Both the position numbers and the translations under genes were made by a program. Shown here one piece after another: positions 33,989 to 43,344 of a stretch of DNA of 64,000 nt. Position 1 is the first letter of the stretch. Every line of letters starts with the position of its first letter. The notes below the pieces were generated by a model. That model was not told the DNA's origin, ran no database searches, and worked only from the letters and a program-made list of their open reading frames with translations. The stretch comes from Arthrobacter sp. ISL-48. GTDB taxonomy: Bacteria > Actinomycetota > Actinomycetes > Actinomycetales > Micrococcaceae. The stretch is from positions 1 through 64,000 of the forward strand of contig NZ_JAGGPL010000002.1 of the NCBI RefSeq assembly GCF_018613805.1, read 5' to 3'.

Positions 33989-35593
33989 CTACACCTGCGC
34001 AGGAACCTTGTCATCTTCCGCCTTGGCGGCGATGACGTCCTGGGTTTCGAACGGCATTTCATCCAGATCGATCAACGGGTTCTCATCCTGGGTGGCCACC
34101 AGCTCGCGCGCCTCTGCCTGGGTGCCCACGCTGGGCATGGAGCCGGGCAGGGGACGCTTGGCTGATTCCTTGAGGAAGTAAATTGCTACGGCACCAATGA
34201 GGGAGGTGCCCATCAGGTAGTAGGCAGGCATCATGTCATCGCCGGTGGCCGTGATCAGCGCGGCAACGATGAACGGGGTGGTGCCCCCGAAGATGGCAAC
34301 GGCGAAGTTGTAGGCGATACCCATGGCGCCGTACCGGCTGGCTGTCGGGAACTGGGCCGGCAAAGCCGAGGCGAGGTTCGCAACATAGAACGCCACGGGG
34401 AAGGCGATTAGCGAGAGGCCTGCCAGCGTGGACCAGACCTCGCCGACGCCGATCAGCAGGAACGCAGGGGTTGCCAACACCACGGTGCTGATGGCGCCGA
34501 TCCACAAGACGGGGCGGCGGCCTATCCGGTCAGACAGCTTCCCGGTCAGGGGAATGCACAGGCTCATAATGACCAACACGGGGATGGTCAGGAGGGTTCC
34601 GTGGACGGGATCGTAGCCCTTGGACTCCGTGAGGTACGTCGGCATGTAAGACGTCAAGGCGTAACCGGCGGTGTTCGCAGCGGCTACAAGGACCATGGCC
34701 ACGATGAGCGAGCGCCAGTAGGCCTTCACGATTCCCACGGGACCCTTGGCCGCATCAACGTCAGCTGCTGCGGCGTCCTGCCCGATGGATTCCTGGGCGT
34801 CCAGGGTGGCCTGGAACTGAGGGGATTCCTCGATCTTGTTCCGGAAGTAAATGGCGATGAGGCCCAAGGGACCTGCAACCAGGAACGGAATACGCCAGCC
34901 CCATTCCTCCATGGTGGTCTGACCCAGCGTCAACTGCAGGACAGAAACCAGCGCCGCACCCAAGGCAAAGCCAAGGTAGCTGCCCATGTCCAGGAAGCTT
35001 GCAAAAAAGCCACGCCGCTTGTCCGGCGCGTATTCGCTGACGAACGTGGTGGCGCCGGCGTACTCACCGCCGGTGGAGAAGCCCTGCACGAGCTTCAACA
35101 CCACCAGGAGGCCCGCGGCCCAGATGCCGATCTGCGCATAACCTGGCAGCAGTCCGACGGCGAAAGTACTCGCGGCCATCAGCATCAGGGTTGCGGCAAG
35201 GACTTTCTGGCGGCCGACCTTATCGCCGAGCCAGCCGAACACGACGCCGCCGAGGGGGCGGGCGATGAAGGTGGCCGCGAACGTTCCCAGCAGGAACAGC
35301 GTCTGGACCGACTTGTCGGCCTCGGGGAGAAAGACGGGCCCCATGGTGGTAATCAGGTAGCCGAACACGCCGACGTCAAACCATTCCATGGTGTTACCCA
35401 CAATGGTTCCCCCGAGGGCTTTCTTGAGCATCGGCTGATTGACGACGTTGACGTCGGACTCTTTGAGCCGGCGCCGTGCCAGCAACTTTGGTTTTCTCGC
35501 GCTTGGTGTCGTGCCTGGTGGCGCAACTTCGTAGGTTCCGCTGGCGTTATTCACGCCTGCTGAAGAGTCGGTCATGCTTCGGTCTGTGGGCAT
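33989..35593 (-). CDS. MFS transporter of the metabolite:proton symporter (ProP-like) family
   Basis: A 534-aa transporter with 12 predicted helices and long, charged N- and C-termini. MHS signatures: VGNTMEWFDVGVFGYLIT in helix 1, RPLGGVVFGWLGDKVGRQKV in the first loop, and QGFSTGGEYAGATTFVSEYA. ProP-like proteins import compatible solutes, dicarboxylates or aromatic acids with protons. GGAGCTGCCGAA before the ATG at 35593 supports the start; a second ATG lies six codons inside. Its C-terminal tail is acidic. Substrate unknown. The 477 bp upstream (35594-36070) show no convincing gene, only the promoter region for this gene and for the small gene at 36071. Confidence 0.92.
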   Translation of the reverse strand: MPTDRSMTDSSAGVNNASGTYEVAPPGTTPSARKPKLLARRRLKESDVNVVNQPMLKKALGGTIVGNTMEWFDVGVFGYLITTMGPVFLPEADKSVQTLFLLGTFAATFIARPLGGVVFGWLGDKVGRQKVLAATLMLMAASTFAVGLLPGYAQIGIWAAGLLVVLKLVQGFSTGGEYAGATTFVSEYAPDKRRGFFASFLDMGSYLGFALGAALVSVLQLTLGQTTMEEWGWRIPFLVAGPLGLIAIYFRNKIEESPQFQATLDAQESIGQDAAAADVDAAKGPVGIVKAYWRSLIVAMVLVAAANTAGYALTSYMPTYLTESKGYDPVHGTLLTIPVLVIMSLCIPLTGKLSDRIGRRPVLWIGAISTVVLATPAFLLIGVGEVWSTLAGLSLIAFPVAFYVANLASALPAQFPTASRYGAMGIAYNFAVAIFGGTTPFIVAALITATGDDMMPAYYLMGTSLIGAVAIYFLKESAKRPLPGSMPSVGTQAEARELVATQDENPLIDLDEMPFETQDVIAAKAEDDKVPAQV

Positions 35594-36070
35594 TTCGGCA
35601 GCTCCTGTGGAGGTGATTTGCTTGCGACTTGTAGCTGCCCCGCTCTGGGCAGGCCTTCAATTTTACGCGAATTCCGTGGCGGCTCAGAGCTGGATGGCGT
35701 AGGATCGCGCTCTTCAGGCCGTTTTTAGCCGCTCAGACCGCATGTGTTTTCACCCCGCTGCGCCCGCCGTTACTGGGATCCGGGCCGGCAGGGCACATCG
35801 TTATGCAATTTTTTCTTGCACGCCACGCTTTGCGGGCTTTCTGCGTCCAGTTGGGGCATGAAAGTGACGGGGGCCACGGACCATCAGACGCCGAGAATGC
35901 GCAACTTCCTGGGTTCGGAAGCTGGGGTTCACAACCCTCTGGATTGCTGCCTATTGTTGTGCCATGGGAACACTGATTTTTGAGTAGGCGGACGCCTGCG
36001 GCCTGCTCCGCCGGCCCGGTCCTCCTGATATCGCCAGACATGCTGACCATCCTCAGAAAGGTTCCATCCA

Positions 36071-36331
36071 ATGACTGAACACGAATCGTCAAACCAGCCC
36101 GAGCCCGAGGCCGGGAACGCCCCGGAAGCTCGCGCCCAGGCCGATAATCCGGAGTCCAATGGCAAGCCGGCGTCCAACGGCGTCAAATCGCGGCTGACGG
36201 AAGCCCAGAGGGCGATGCTCGCCAGCAAGTCGCGGGGCGGGGACGCGGGCCTGACGAGTGTGGGTAAAAGCCACAAACCCACTCACGCCAGCGGCAAACA
36301 GGGCCCGGCCGAAAAGAAGGTCCGCTGGTAA
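36071..36331 (+). CDS. Small hydrophilic hypothetical protein
   Basis: An 86-aa protein, strongly hydrophilic. The first half is Pro/Glu/Asn-rich and likely disordered; the second half has a conserved-looking helix RLTEAQRAMLASKSRGGD and ends in a basic VGKSHKPTHASGKQ...KKVRW tail. No membrane segment or enzyme motif is seen. AAAGG precedes the ATG. It is followed after 70 bp by another small hydrophilic gene on the same strand. Its position next to ligD and ku invites a stress or DNA-related role, which is speculation. Confidence 0.65.
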   Translation: MTEHESSNQPEPEAGNAPEARAQADNPESNGKPASNGVKSRLTEAQRAMLASKSRGGDAGLTSVGKSHKPTHASGKQGPAEKKVRW

Positions 36332-36401
36332 GTCCGGCGCCGGAAGGTACGGCCGATGTGCTGTCCGAGGACACTTCATTTCACTGCGGAAAGGAAGAAC
36401 A

Positions 36402-36662
36402 ATGGCTGAAAAACATGTAGAAGCAAAGATCGAACCGGAGGTTGCGAGTCACCTGGCGGCAGCCATGGATACTCAATCAATGCCAGGGCCGGCCACGGTC
36501 GCTATGACAACAACGGTGGTCGGGGAGCAGCAATGGCCCGACGGCAACGGCAAGAGGCGGCACTCCAAGGAACGCGGGGCGGAGCACGGACAGATGGGAC
36601 ATGAGGCAGCAGTAACAGCCGTCCACCGTACCGGCCGCCCGCAGATGCCGCACTCGTCGTAA
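36402..36662 (+). CDS. Small His-rich hydrophilic hypothetical protein
   Basis: An 86-aa protein starting at ATG 36402, with GGAAAGGA upstream. It has an acidic helix at the start (EKHVEAKIEPEVASHLAAAM), a Thr/Val patch, and a His/Arg/Gly-rich second half (KRRHSKERGAEHGQMGHE). It carries eight or more His, so metal or nucleic acid binding is possible. No family was recognised. It converges on ligD with a gap of about 106 bp. Confidence 0.6.
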   Translation: MAEKHVEAKIEPEVASHLAAAMDTQSMPGPATVAMTTTVVGEQQWPDGNGKRRHSKERGAEHGQMGHEAAVTAVHRTGRPQMPHSS

Positions 36663-36768
36663 GGACACGCAAACAGCCCGACGAAAGGCGAATGGCCTGG
36701 GGACATCCGAATTCCGGTGTCGCCAGGCCGTTCGCGCGTCCCGGTGCCCTTCCCCGACGCCGGGAGGT

Positions 36769-39309
36769 TTATCCCTCTGCCACTACATCCTCGGGATCCT
36801 TGTCCAGCCGCCAGCCGCGCCAGACGGGGTGCCGGAGCTTTCCGCTGCCCGTCCATTCGCCAAACGTCACTTCACCCACGAGCAGCGGGGTGATCCAGTT
36901 CGCGTCCGCGGCATCCTCCCGGGGAACGCCATCGAAAGGTGAGGTCCTCCGCGCCAGGGCATCCACTTTTTGCCGCAGCTCAGCCAGCTCCCGGGTACTG
37001 AAGCCGCTGCCCACCCGGCCCACATAGCGCAGGTTCTTGCCGTCGGGGATGCCCACCAGCAGCGAACCGACTGAGCCCTGCCGGCCGCCCTTGCCGGGAC
37101 GCCAGCCTCCCACCACCACTTCCTGGGTCTGTTCAAGCTTGATTTTGATCCAGGTCCGGGTCCGCTGTCCGCTGGCATACCGGCTGTCGCTCCGCTTGGC
37201 CATCGCCCCCTCCAGACCGAGCTCCTGCGCGCTCTCCAGGATGTGGTCTATCCGTTCATTTAGGACGGGAGATAGCTGAACCGGGCAATCCGAAGGGCTG
37301 AAGAACTCTTCCAGCCGCTGCCGCCGCTTCTCCAAAGGCAGCCTGCGGAGGTCCTCGCCGCCGTCGTGCAGGAGGTCAAAAAGCATCAGCCGGACCGGGA
37401 TGGAGGCACGCGCCTTCTGGACGTCTGCGGGTCGGGTCAGTTTCATCCGCCCTTGCAGGAGCCCGAAATCGGGCCTGCCGGCCGGCCCGACGGCGATGAT
37501 CTCGCCGTCGGCGACGAATGGCCGTGCCGGCCAGCATCCGCGGACCGTCAGCTCCGGATAGGTGGCCGTCACGTCGTTGCCATTGCGGCTGAAGATACGG
37601 ACCTTCTTCTCATCGGCGACGATCAGTGCCCGGACACCATCCCACTTAAGCTCGAATTGCCAGTCGCTGCCCTGGAGATCCGCAACTGTCCCCGCTGTGG
37701 CCATCATGGGAAGAAAATCCTCAGCCGCCGGAGCCTGCGCACCCGGCGTTGACGAAGTGGAGACGGTTGCCCTATCCGGGTTTCCCCGAGCTGCGTGACC
37801 CTGATCTGCGGTTACTCCGTCTTCTGGTTCCCCGTCTTCTGTAGGCCCGTCAGCCGAGGACTGCGGGTGCCGGTGGCCTGAGCGGTGGCCGGAGTCCTTG
37901 TCCATAAGGTGGATCAGCCACTGCCCCTCGGCCTCGTTACCCTGCCCCCTTCCGGTATGGATCAGGGCAAACTTCTTGGTTCCACCGAGCCCGCCGCCTT
38001 CCGAGCCGGTCAGCGTGGCGATGACTTCCCTGCCGTTGATCCATTTGTGGAGTTCGTAAGTTCCGTGGTCCCAGATGGTGACTTCCCCGGCGCCGTACTG
38101 TCCCTTGGGAATGGTTCCTTCGAACGTGGCGTAGTCCATGGGATGGTCCTCAGTCTGGACTGCCAGATTGTTCTTCCCTCCGGAATCGGGAACGCCCTTG
38201 GGAAGGGCCCAGGACACCAGCACGCCCTCGTGCTCCAGCCGGAAATCGAAGTGGAGGCGGCTGGCGTGGTGCTCCTGGATTACGAACGAATTCCCGGTGC
38301 CCTCGGCTCCGGTGAAAGGCTCCGGCGTCGCGTGCGGATCGCGCATCGAACGGTACCGTTCCAGCCGCTGATGTGCGGCGTCGTCGTGCGTCGTTTCTCC
38401 AAGGTTCCCTGCGTGCCCGGAACCGCCGGTGACGGCGGCAAAAGGGTCCTTACCTGCCTTAACGCGGCGCATCACGGCTTTGTAGTCGAGTTGCTGGAGG
38501 TTGGCTGCGCTGAGCTCGCGCCAGGTTCTCGGGGCGGCAACCATGGGGGTGGGGCGACCGCGCAATGAGTACGGCACGATGGTGGTTTTGGCTGCGCTGT
38601 TTTGGCTCCAGTCCACCAGCACCTTGCCCTTGCGCAGTGTCTTCTTCATGTCGCTGACAGCCAGGTCGGGATGGTCGGCCTCCAGGGCCCGGGCCAGCTC
38701 GTGGGCAAAGTCGGAAATCTGTTCCGAGGTCTGGGTTCCGTCGAGGCCGGTGTAGAGGTGGATGCCCTTGCTGCCACTGGTCACGGGAACCGGATCCAGC
38801 CCCACATCCTTAAGGATGGAGCGGGCCAGGAAGGCCACTTCGACGCATTCCTCCAGCCCAGCGCCTTCACCGGGATCCAGGTCCAGCACCAGGCGGTCCG
38901 GATTCAGTTGCCGGCCGTGGGAGTCAACCTGCCACTGCGGCACATGGACCTCAAGCGAGCCGATCTGGCCGAACCAGGTGAGCGTGGCCGGATCGTTGAC
39001 CAGGGGATAGAAGATGGTCCGGTCCTTGTGCGTAATGGCAGCGCGTGGGAGCCAGCCCGGGGCTGAGTCCTCGAGGTTCTTCTGGAAAAACACCTCTCCG
39101 GGCCTCTCCGCCGTGCCCACGCCGTTGACCCACCGCTTCCGGGTTGCCGGCCGGTTGGCGGTTGCGGGGATCAGGACGTGTGCCACCGCGGCGTAATAGG
39201 CCAGGACATCCGCCTTGGTGGTGCCGGTCTCCGGATACATGACTTTGTCCAGGCTGGTGAGCGTGAGTTCCCGTCCGGCAACGCGGACACGCTCCTTAGG
39301 GCCGGCCAT
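36769..39309 (-). CDS. ligD: ATP-dependent DNA ligase LigD (Pol-PE-Lig)
   Basis: An 846-aa NHEJ protein with three domains. The primase-like polymerase domain comes first (about 1-300; LDKVMYPETGTTKADVLAYY, LVLDLDPGEG with catalytic Asp pair, VPVTSGSKGIHLY). The 3'-phosphoesterase follows (about 325-480; FVIQEHHASRLHFDFRLEHEG, WALPKG, PKGQYGAGEVTIWD). The ATP-dependent ligase is at the C-terminus (about 545-840; nucleotidyl Lys in FELKWDGVRAL, GELVADGEI-like FVADGEIIAVG). The order matches the mycobacterial type. It repairs double-strand breaks with Ku and is divergent from ku across 40 bp, so both share a promoter region. Confidence 0.96.
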   Translation of the reverse strand: MAGPKERVRVAGRELTLTSLDKVMYPETGTTKADVLAYYAAVAHVLIPATANRPATRKRWVNGVGTAERPGEVFFQKNLEDSAPGWLPRAAITHKDRTIFYPLVNDPATLTWFGQIGSLEVHVPQWQVDSHGRQLNPDRLVLDLDPGEGAGLEECVEVAFLARSILKDVGLDPVPVTSGSKGIHLYTGLDGTQTSEQISDFAHELARALEADHPDLAVSDMKKTLRKGKVLVDWSQNSAAKTTIVPYSLRGRPTPMVAAPRTWRELSAANLQQLDYKAVMRRVKAGKDPFAAVTGGSGHAGNLGETTHDDAAHQRLERYRSMRDPHATPEPFTGAEGTGNSFVIQEHHASRLHFDFRLEHEGVLVSWALPKGVPDSGGKNNLAVQTEDHPMDYATFEGTIPKGQYGAGEVTIWDHGTYELHKWINGREVIATLTGSEGGGLGGTKKFALIHTGRGQGNEAEGQWLIHLMDKDSGHRSGHRHPQSSADGPTEDGEPEDGVTADQGHAARGNPDRATVSTSSTPGAQAPAAEDFLPMMATAGTVADLQGSDWQFELKWDGVRALIVADEKKVRIFSRNGNDVTATYPELTVRGCWPARPFVADGEIIAVGPAGRPDFGLLQGRMKLTRPADVQKARASIPVRLMLFDLLHDGGEDLRRLPLEKRRQRLEEFFSPSDCPVQLSPVLNERIDHILESAQELGLEGAMAKRSDSRYASGQRTRTWIKIKLEQTQEVVVGGWRPGKGGRQGSVGSLLVGIPDGKNLRYVGRVGSGFSTRELAELRQKVDALARRTSPFDGVPREDAADANWITPLLVGEVTFGEWTGSGKLRHPVWRGWRLDKDPEDVVAEG

Positions 39310-39349
39310 AGGTCTTCACCTCCGGCCAAGTCTGATGTTCACTTGAGGG

Positions 39350-40447
39350 ATGAGAGCCATCTGGAAAGGTGCCATCGCGTTCGGCCTGGTCAACGTGCCG
39401 GTTAAGGTCTACAGCGCCACCGAGGACCACGACATCAGCCTCCATCAGGTCCACAACGCCGACGGCGGCCGGATCAGGTACCAGCGCCGCTGCGAGGTGT
39501 GCAGCAAAGTCATCGACTATTCGGACATCGAGAAGGCCTACGAGGACGAAGGCAGGACGGTGGTTCTGTCCAAGGAGGAACTCAAGTCCATCCCGGCGGA
39601 GAACAGCCACGAGATCGAAGTGGTCCAATTTGTGCCGTCCGAGCAGCTGGATCCGATGACCTTCGAGAAGAGCTACTACCTGGAGCCGGATTCCAAATCT
39701 CCCAAGGCTTACGTGCTGCTGCGGCGTGCGCTCGAGGATACGGACCGGGTGGCCATCGTCCAGTTCGCGCTGCGGGAGAAGACCAGGCTGGGCGCACTGC
39801 GGATCAGGGGTGACGTGCTGGTGCTGCAGTCCCTGCTCTGGTCTGACGAGGTGCGCGAGGCGAACTTCCCTGCCCTTGATGCATCCATCCGGATATCGCC
39901 CCAGGAGCGCGAAATGTCCGCCGCCCTGGTGGACTCCATGGCCGATGATTTCGAACCCGACCACTTCACCGATGAATACCAGGTCCAGCTTCGCCAGCTC
40001 ATCGACGCCAAGCTGGAGAAGGGCGACTCGCTGGACACCGAGGAAACCTTCGGAGTCGAGTCCGGCGAGGGCGGCAAGGGAGAGGTGATCGACCTCATGG
40101 AGGCGCTGAAACGCAGCCTGGACCGGAAGCGTGGCGCTGCTTCGGGAGAGGCCTCTGCTGACGCCGACGATACTGACGCCGAGGCACCTGCCACGTCCGG
40201 AACTCGGGCTGCCAAGACGCCGGCCAAGACTGCCGCAGCCAAGAGCTCCGCGTCGAAGCCGGCGGCCGGAAGTAAGGCCGGCACCAAGCCGGCTGCAAAA
40301 ACCGCAGCCACCACCAAGTCCACCCCCGCGAAGTCCACTACTGCGAAGTCCACTGCGGCCAAGTCCACCACCCGTAAGCCCGCAGCGAAGTCTGCGCCTG
40401 CCGCGTCCGCCAAGGCGTCCACCACCCGGGCACGCAAGGGTGCCTGA
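39350..40447 (+). CDS. ku: Ku protein, non-homologous end joining
   Basis: A 365-aa bacterial Ku. The core (residues 1-255) begins MRAIWKGAIAFGLVNVPVKV and has the RYQRRCEVCSKVIDYSDIEK block and the LSKEELKSIPAENSHEIEV region. From about 265 the chain is a long Ala/Lys/Thr/Ser tail rich in KTAA/KSTA-type repeats, a DNA-binding extension common in actinobacterial Ku. It forms a ring-shaped homodimer on broken DNA ends and recruits LigD. GAGGG precedes the ATG. ligD is divergent 40 bp away. Confidence 0.96.
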   Translation: MRAIWKGAIAFGLVNVPVKVYSATEDHDISLHQVHNADGGRIRYQRRCEVCSKVIDYSDIEKAYEDEGRTVVLSKEELKSIPAENSHEIEVVQFVPSEQLDPMTFEKSYYLEPDSKSPKAYVLLRRALEDTDRVAIVQFALREKTRLGALRIRGDVLVLQSLLWSDEVREANFPALDASIRISPQEREMSAALVDSMADDFEPDHFTDEYQVQLRQLIDAKLEKGDSLDTEETFGVESGEGGKGEVIDLMEALKRSLDRKRGAASGEASADADDTDAEAPATSGTRAAKTPAKTAAAKSSASKPAAGSKAGTKPAAKTAATTKSTPAKSTTAKSTAAKSTTRKPAAKSAPAASAKASTTRARKGA

Positions 40448-40489
40448 GCCGGTTCGCGGTCCCGCGGCTGGTCCGGTAATGGCCGCCGC

Positions 40490-40540
40490 CTAGGAGTTCC
40501 GGAGGGCGGAGATAAGGTCGCTCTTCTTCTTGGCCGGCAT
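40490..40540 (-). CDS. 16-aa micro-ORF with strong ribosome binding site
   Basis: Reads MPAKKKSDLISALRNS and stops. GGGAGG stands 5 bp before its ATG, one of the best ribosome binding sites in the window. The KSDLISALR end resembles the last helix of SAP or Rho-N-type DNA/RNA binding domains (KxxLIxAL). It could be a genuine micropeptide, a leader peptide, or the remnant of a longer gene. It lies antisense and 42 bp beyond the ku stop. Confidence 0.45.
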   Translation of the reverse strand: MPAKKKSDLISALRNS

Positions 40541-40675
40541 GTCGTCCTCCCTTAAACCGCTCTACGGTGCTGACGTCAGGTCAGGGTTCCACGCTAATTC
40601 CGGCACCGCGTGAAAACAAGGATTGCCGGGTCCGTATGGATCACCGGTGCTGTGCCGCGCGGAGCCTCGTTGCTT

Positions 40676-40690
40676 CCACCGAAGCGGTGG
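40676..40690 (+). promoter_or_regulatory. Short hairpin in the leader of the PEP-utilising enzyme gene
   Basis: CCACCG-AAG-CGGTGG, 6-bp stem and 3-base loop, 49 bp before the GTG start. No rifamycin-associated element (GGGGCTTGC-type palindrome) is visible in the leader. Confidence 0.3.
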
Positions 40691-40739
40691 CTTAGCTTGT
40701 AGGGAACGTGGGACCACAGAACGTCGGAGGAGCGTCCAA

Positions 40740-43232
40740 GTGAAGGAGAAAACAACAGGCGCGCTGGCCGACTTCGGGGCCTCTGACCTCGCCTCGGCCG
40801 GCGGCAAGGGCGCCAACCTTGGCGAACTGGTACGCGGGGGGCTCCCGGTTCCGGCGGGCTTCGTCGTCACCACCGGAGCCTATGCCGCGATGCTGGAGGA
40901 ATCGGGATTGGCCGCGGAACTGGCCCGATTACTGGAAGCGGGAGCGGCAGGAGCAATGATCAGGGCACTGTTCACCGCAGCGGCTCTCCCTGAGCACATC
41001 TGCGCTGACATCGCCGCGGCCTATGCCGCCCTTGGCAGTGGCCCGGTGGCGGTGCGGTCCAGTGCTACGGCCGAAGACCTGCCCGGTGCCGCGTTCGCCG
41101 GGCAGCAGGACACGTATCTGAATGTTGTCGGCGAGGCGGCAGTGCTGGGGGCAGTGGTCGATTGCTGGGCCTCATTATGGACGGACAGGGCTATCGCCTA
41201 CCGGCAGAGGCAGGGGATCGACCCGCGCCAGGTGGCCATCGCCGTCGTCGTCCAGGAGATGGTGCCGGCCGATACCGCTGGAGTCATGTTCAGCGCCAAC
41301 CCGGTGACCGGTGAACGCGGAGAAATTGTGATCGATTCCAGCCCCGGCCTGGGCGAGGCTGTGGTTTCTGGACGGGTTACACCCGAACACTATGTGCTGG
41401 ACGCCAGCGGGCGGACACGTGCCTTCACAGCCGGTGGCCACGAGGTGGTGATCCGGGCGGGCGCCGGCGGCGGAACGGAGGATAGCCCCGGAATGGCCAG
41501 TTCCAGCCCAGGGCTGAGCAGCGGACAGTTGGCGGAACTGGCTCGGCTGGCATTGCGGGTCCAGGATCATTTCGGCCGGCCCCAGGACATGGAATGGGCG
41601 CTCGCAGGCGGCCGCGTGTTTCTGCTTCAGGCGCGGCCCATGACAGCCCTGCCCCCGCAGCCGCTGCGGCTCAACCGGTTCCAGCGGCTGGTAGGTCCTT
41701 TCTTCGTGGAGATGTTCCAGGAGCGCCCCTATCCGCTGGACGTGTCCGGCTGGATGCAGCGAGGGATCCTCGCGATGCTTCACGGCATGGCCGGCAGTGT
41801 AGGTGTCGTCTTTCCACCGGTGGAGAAGCTGCTGCCCGAAGAGGACGGCGTGGTGATCCGGCTGGTGCCACCGGTTCCCCGCCCCACGCTGCGCACGCTG
41901 GGTGCACCGGTCTCCGTGGCACGGCGGGTCCGCCGGTACAACCCTGCCCGGTGGACCCAGGACAACAGGTTCACGGCTTTTCTGGAGAACGTGGGCCGGC
42001 TCGGCGAACAGGACCCGCGCTCCCTGCCGTGGCAGGGCGTGATCGGCCTCGTTGAAGACGCCTTCGCCACTATGCGCGGGATCACTGAGCTGAGGATCTC
42101 CTACCTTCCGGGGGCGTTTGTGCCCCAGCTGAAGCTGCGCCTTATGCTTCTGCTGTTGGGCAGGCGGAACCTCGCGTCGGCACTCATCGCAGGCGCAGAA
42201 ACCCGCACCAGCCAGGCCAACAAGGCCCTGGAGGCTCTGGGCGATCGGGTCCTGTCAGATGCCGCCCTGGCGCGGGCTTTCACCGGCCTGGCACCAGGCG
42301 AACTGCTGGCTCGGCTGGAACACGGCCAGGAGTTTGAGGACTTCCACTCCGCTTTCAAGGCGTTCCTGGCCGAGTACGGGCACCGCGAAACGGTGAGTGT
42401 GGTGCTGAGCAGCGCGCCGACCTGGTCCGACGCCCCCGAGGTGGTGCTTGGGCTCATCACCTCGATGATGGGCGACCGGCGCCCGGCCGCCGACCAGACC
42501 GGCGGAGCGCTCGCGGACGTGCTGAAGCATCCGGCCATGCGTTTGGCAGCCGTGCGTCGGCACCTGTTGACCGCCGTCGAGGCAGCCAAGGCTGGCATGG
42601 CGTTCCGCGAGGACAGCCACTTCTACGCCACCATGGTGCTGCCGCCGCTGCGCCGCGCGCTGCTGGATTTGGGCCGGCGGCTGTGCGAGGCCGGTGTGCT
42701 CGCCAATCCAATGGAGGTCAACCACCTGCGCCTCGAAGAACTGTCTTCAATGCTCGACGGCGGCTCGCTCCCTCCCGCTGAGCGGGAGCAGTACCGCAGC
42801 CTGGTGCTGGCCAGGGCAGCCAAGCGGAAGGAGCTGGAGGGGATCCCGCTGTTGGAGCCCACTGCATTGTTCACCCGAGTACGCCGGACACCAGGGGTGC
42901 TGGTATCCGGCATGCCGGCCAGCCGGGGCCAAGCTACGGGAATGGTAAGGATCATCCGCGGTCCGGAGGAGTTTGGGTTGCTCCGCAGCGGCGAGATCCT
43001 GGTCTGCCCGTATACCAATCCGTCCTGGACCCCTTTGTTCCAGCGGGCCGCCGCCGTGGTGGTGGATGCGGGCGGGATCGGCTCCCATGCCGCGATCGTC
43101 GCCCGTGAGTACGGAATTCCCGCCGTGATGGGCACCGGCTACGGGACCACCAGCCTGGTGGATGGGCAAAGCGTGATGGTGGACGGAAGCCTGGGACGGG
43201 TCACCGCCGTCGTGGTTGGTACGGCGCCGTGA
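40740..43232 (+). CDS. PEP-utilising enzyme, rifampin phosphotransferase-like
   Basis: An 830-aa protein. The N-terminal ATP-grasp PEP/pyruvate-binding domain covers about residues 1-310 (GGKGANLGELVRGGLPVPAG, VRSSATAEDLPGAAFAGQQD, MFSANPVTGERGEIVI). A helical middle domain (about 320-700) has no strong motif. The C-terminal swivelling domain carries the phospho-His at residue 783 in GGIGSHAAIVAREYGIPAVMG. The TIM-barrel domain of true PEP synthase or PPDK is missing, so the layout ATP-middle-His matches rifampin phosphotransferase. Start GTG 40740 has CGGAGGAG upstream. It may inactivate an antibiotic or phosphorylate another small molecule. Confidence 0.85.
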   Translation: MKEKTTGALADFGASDLASAGGKGANLGELVRGGLPVPAGFVVTTGAYAAMLEESGLAAELARLLEAGAAGAMIRALFTAAALPEHICADIAAAYAALGSGPVAVRSSATAEDLPGAAFAGQQDTYLNVVGEAAVLGAVVDCWASLWTDRAIAYRQRQGIDPRQVAIAVVVQEMVPADTAGVMFSANPVTGERGEIVIDSSPGLGEAVVSGRVTPEHYVLDASGRTRAFTAGGHEVVIRAGAGGGTEDSPGMASSSPGLSSGQLAELARLALRVQDHFGRPQDMEWALAGGRVFLLQARPMTALPPQPLRLNRFQRLVGPFFVEMFQERPYPLDVSGWMQRGILAMLHGMAGSVGVVFPPVEKLLPEEDGVVIRLVPPVPRPTLRTLGAPVSVARRVRRYNPARWTQDNRFTAFLENVGRLGEQDPRSLPWQGVIGLVEDAFATMRGITELRISYLPGAFVPQLKLRLMLLLLGRRNLASALIAGAETRTSQANKALEALGDRVLSDAALARAFTGLAPGELLARLEHGQEFEDFHSAFKAFLAEYGHRETVSVVLSSAPTWSDAPEVVLGLITSMMGDRRPAADQTGGALADVLKHPAMRLAAVRRHLLTAVEAAKAGMAFREDSHFYATMVLPPLRRALLDLGRRLCEAGVLANPMEVNHLRLEELSSMLDGGSLPPAEREQYRSLVLARAAKRKELEGIPLLEPTALFTRVRRTPGVLVSGMPASRGQATGMVRIIRGPEEFGLLRSGEILVCPYTNPSWTPLFQRAAAVVVDAGGIGSHAAIVAREYGIPAVMGTGYGTTSLVDGQSVMVDGSLGRVTAVVVGTAP

Positions 43233-43344
43233 CAACCCTGGACCTAGCAGCAGCGGCGGGTTCTGGAGCTAGGCCCACGTCTTCCCCCGGAGTAGTCTCG
43301 GTGGCAGGCGGATGGCCCGCCCACACAGCCCGAAGGAGAGTTCC

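Noticed and set aside
35733-36092. 119-aa minus-strand ORF in the gap upstream of the MFS gene
   Set aside because: Composition is not protein-like, no ribosome binding site, and it overlaps the start of the small gene at 36071.
40140-40440. Repeat-rich 3' end of ku as a separate repeat element
   Set aside because: It encodes the Lys/Ala-rich tail of Ku in frame, a normal feature of actinobacterial Ku.
40541-40739. Rifamycin-associated element upstream of the PEP-utilising enzyme
   Set aside because: Searched by eye for the GGGGCTTGC-type palindrome; only an unrelated 6-bp hairpin is present.
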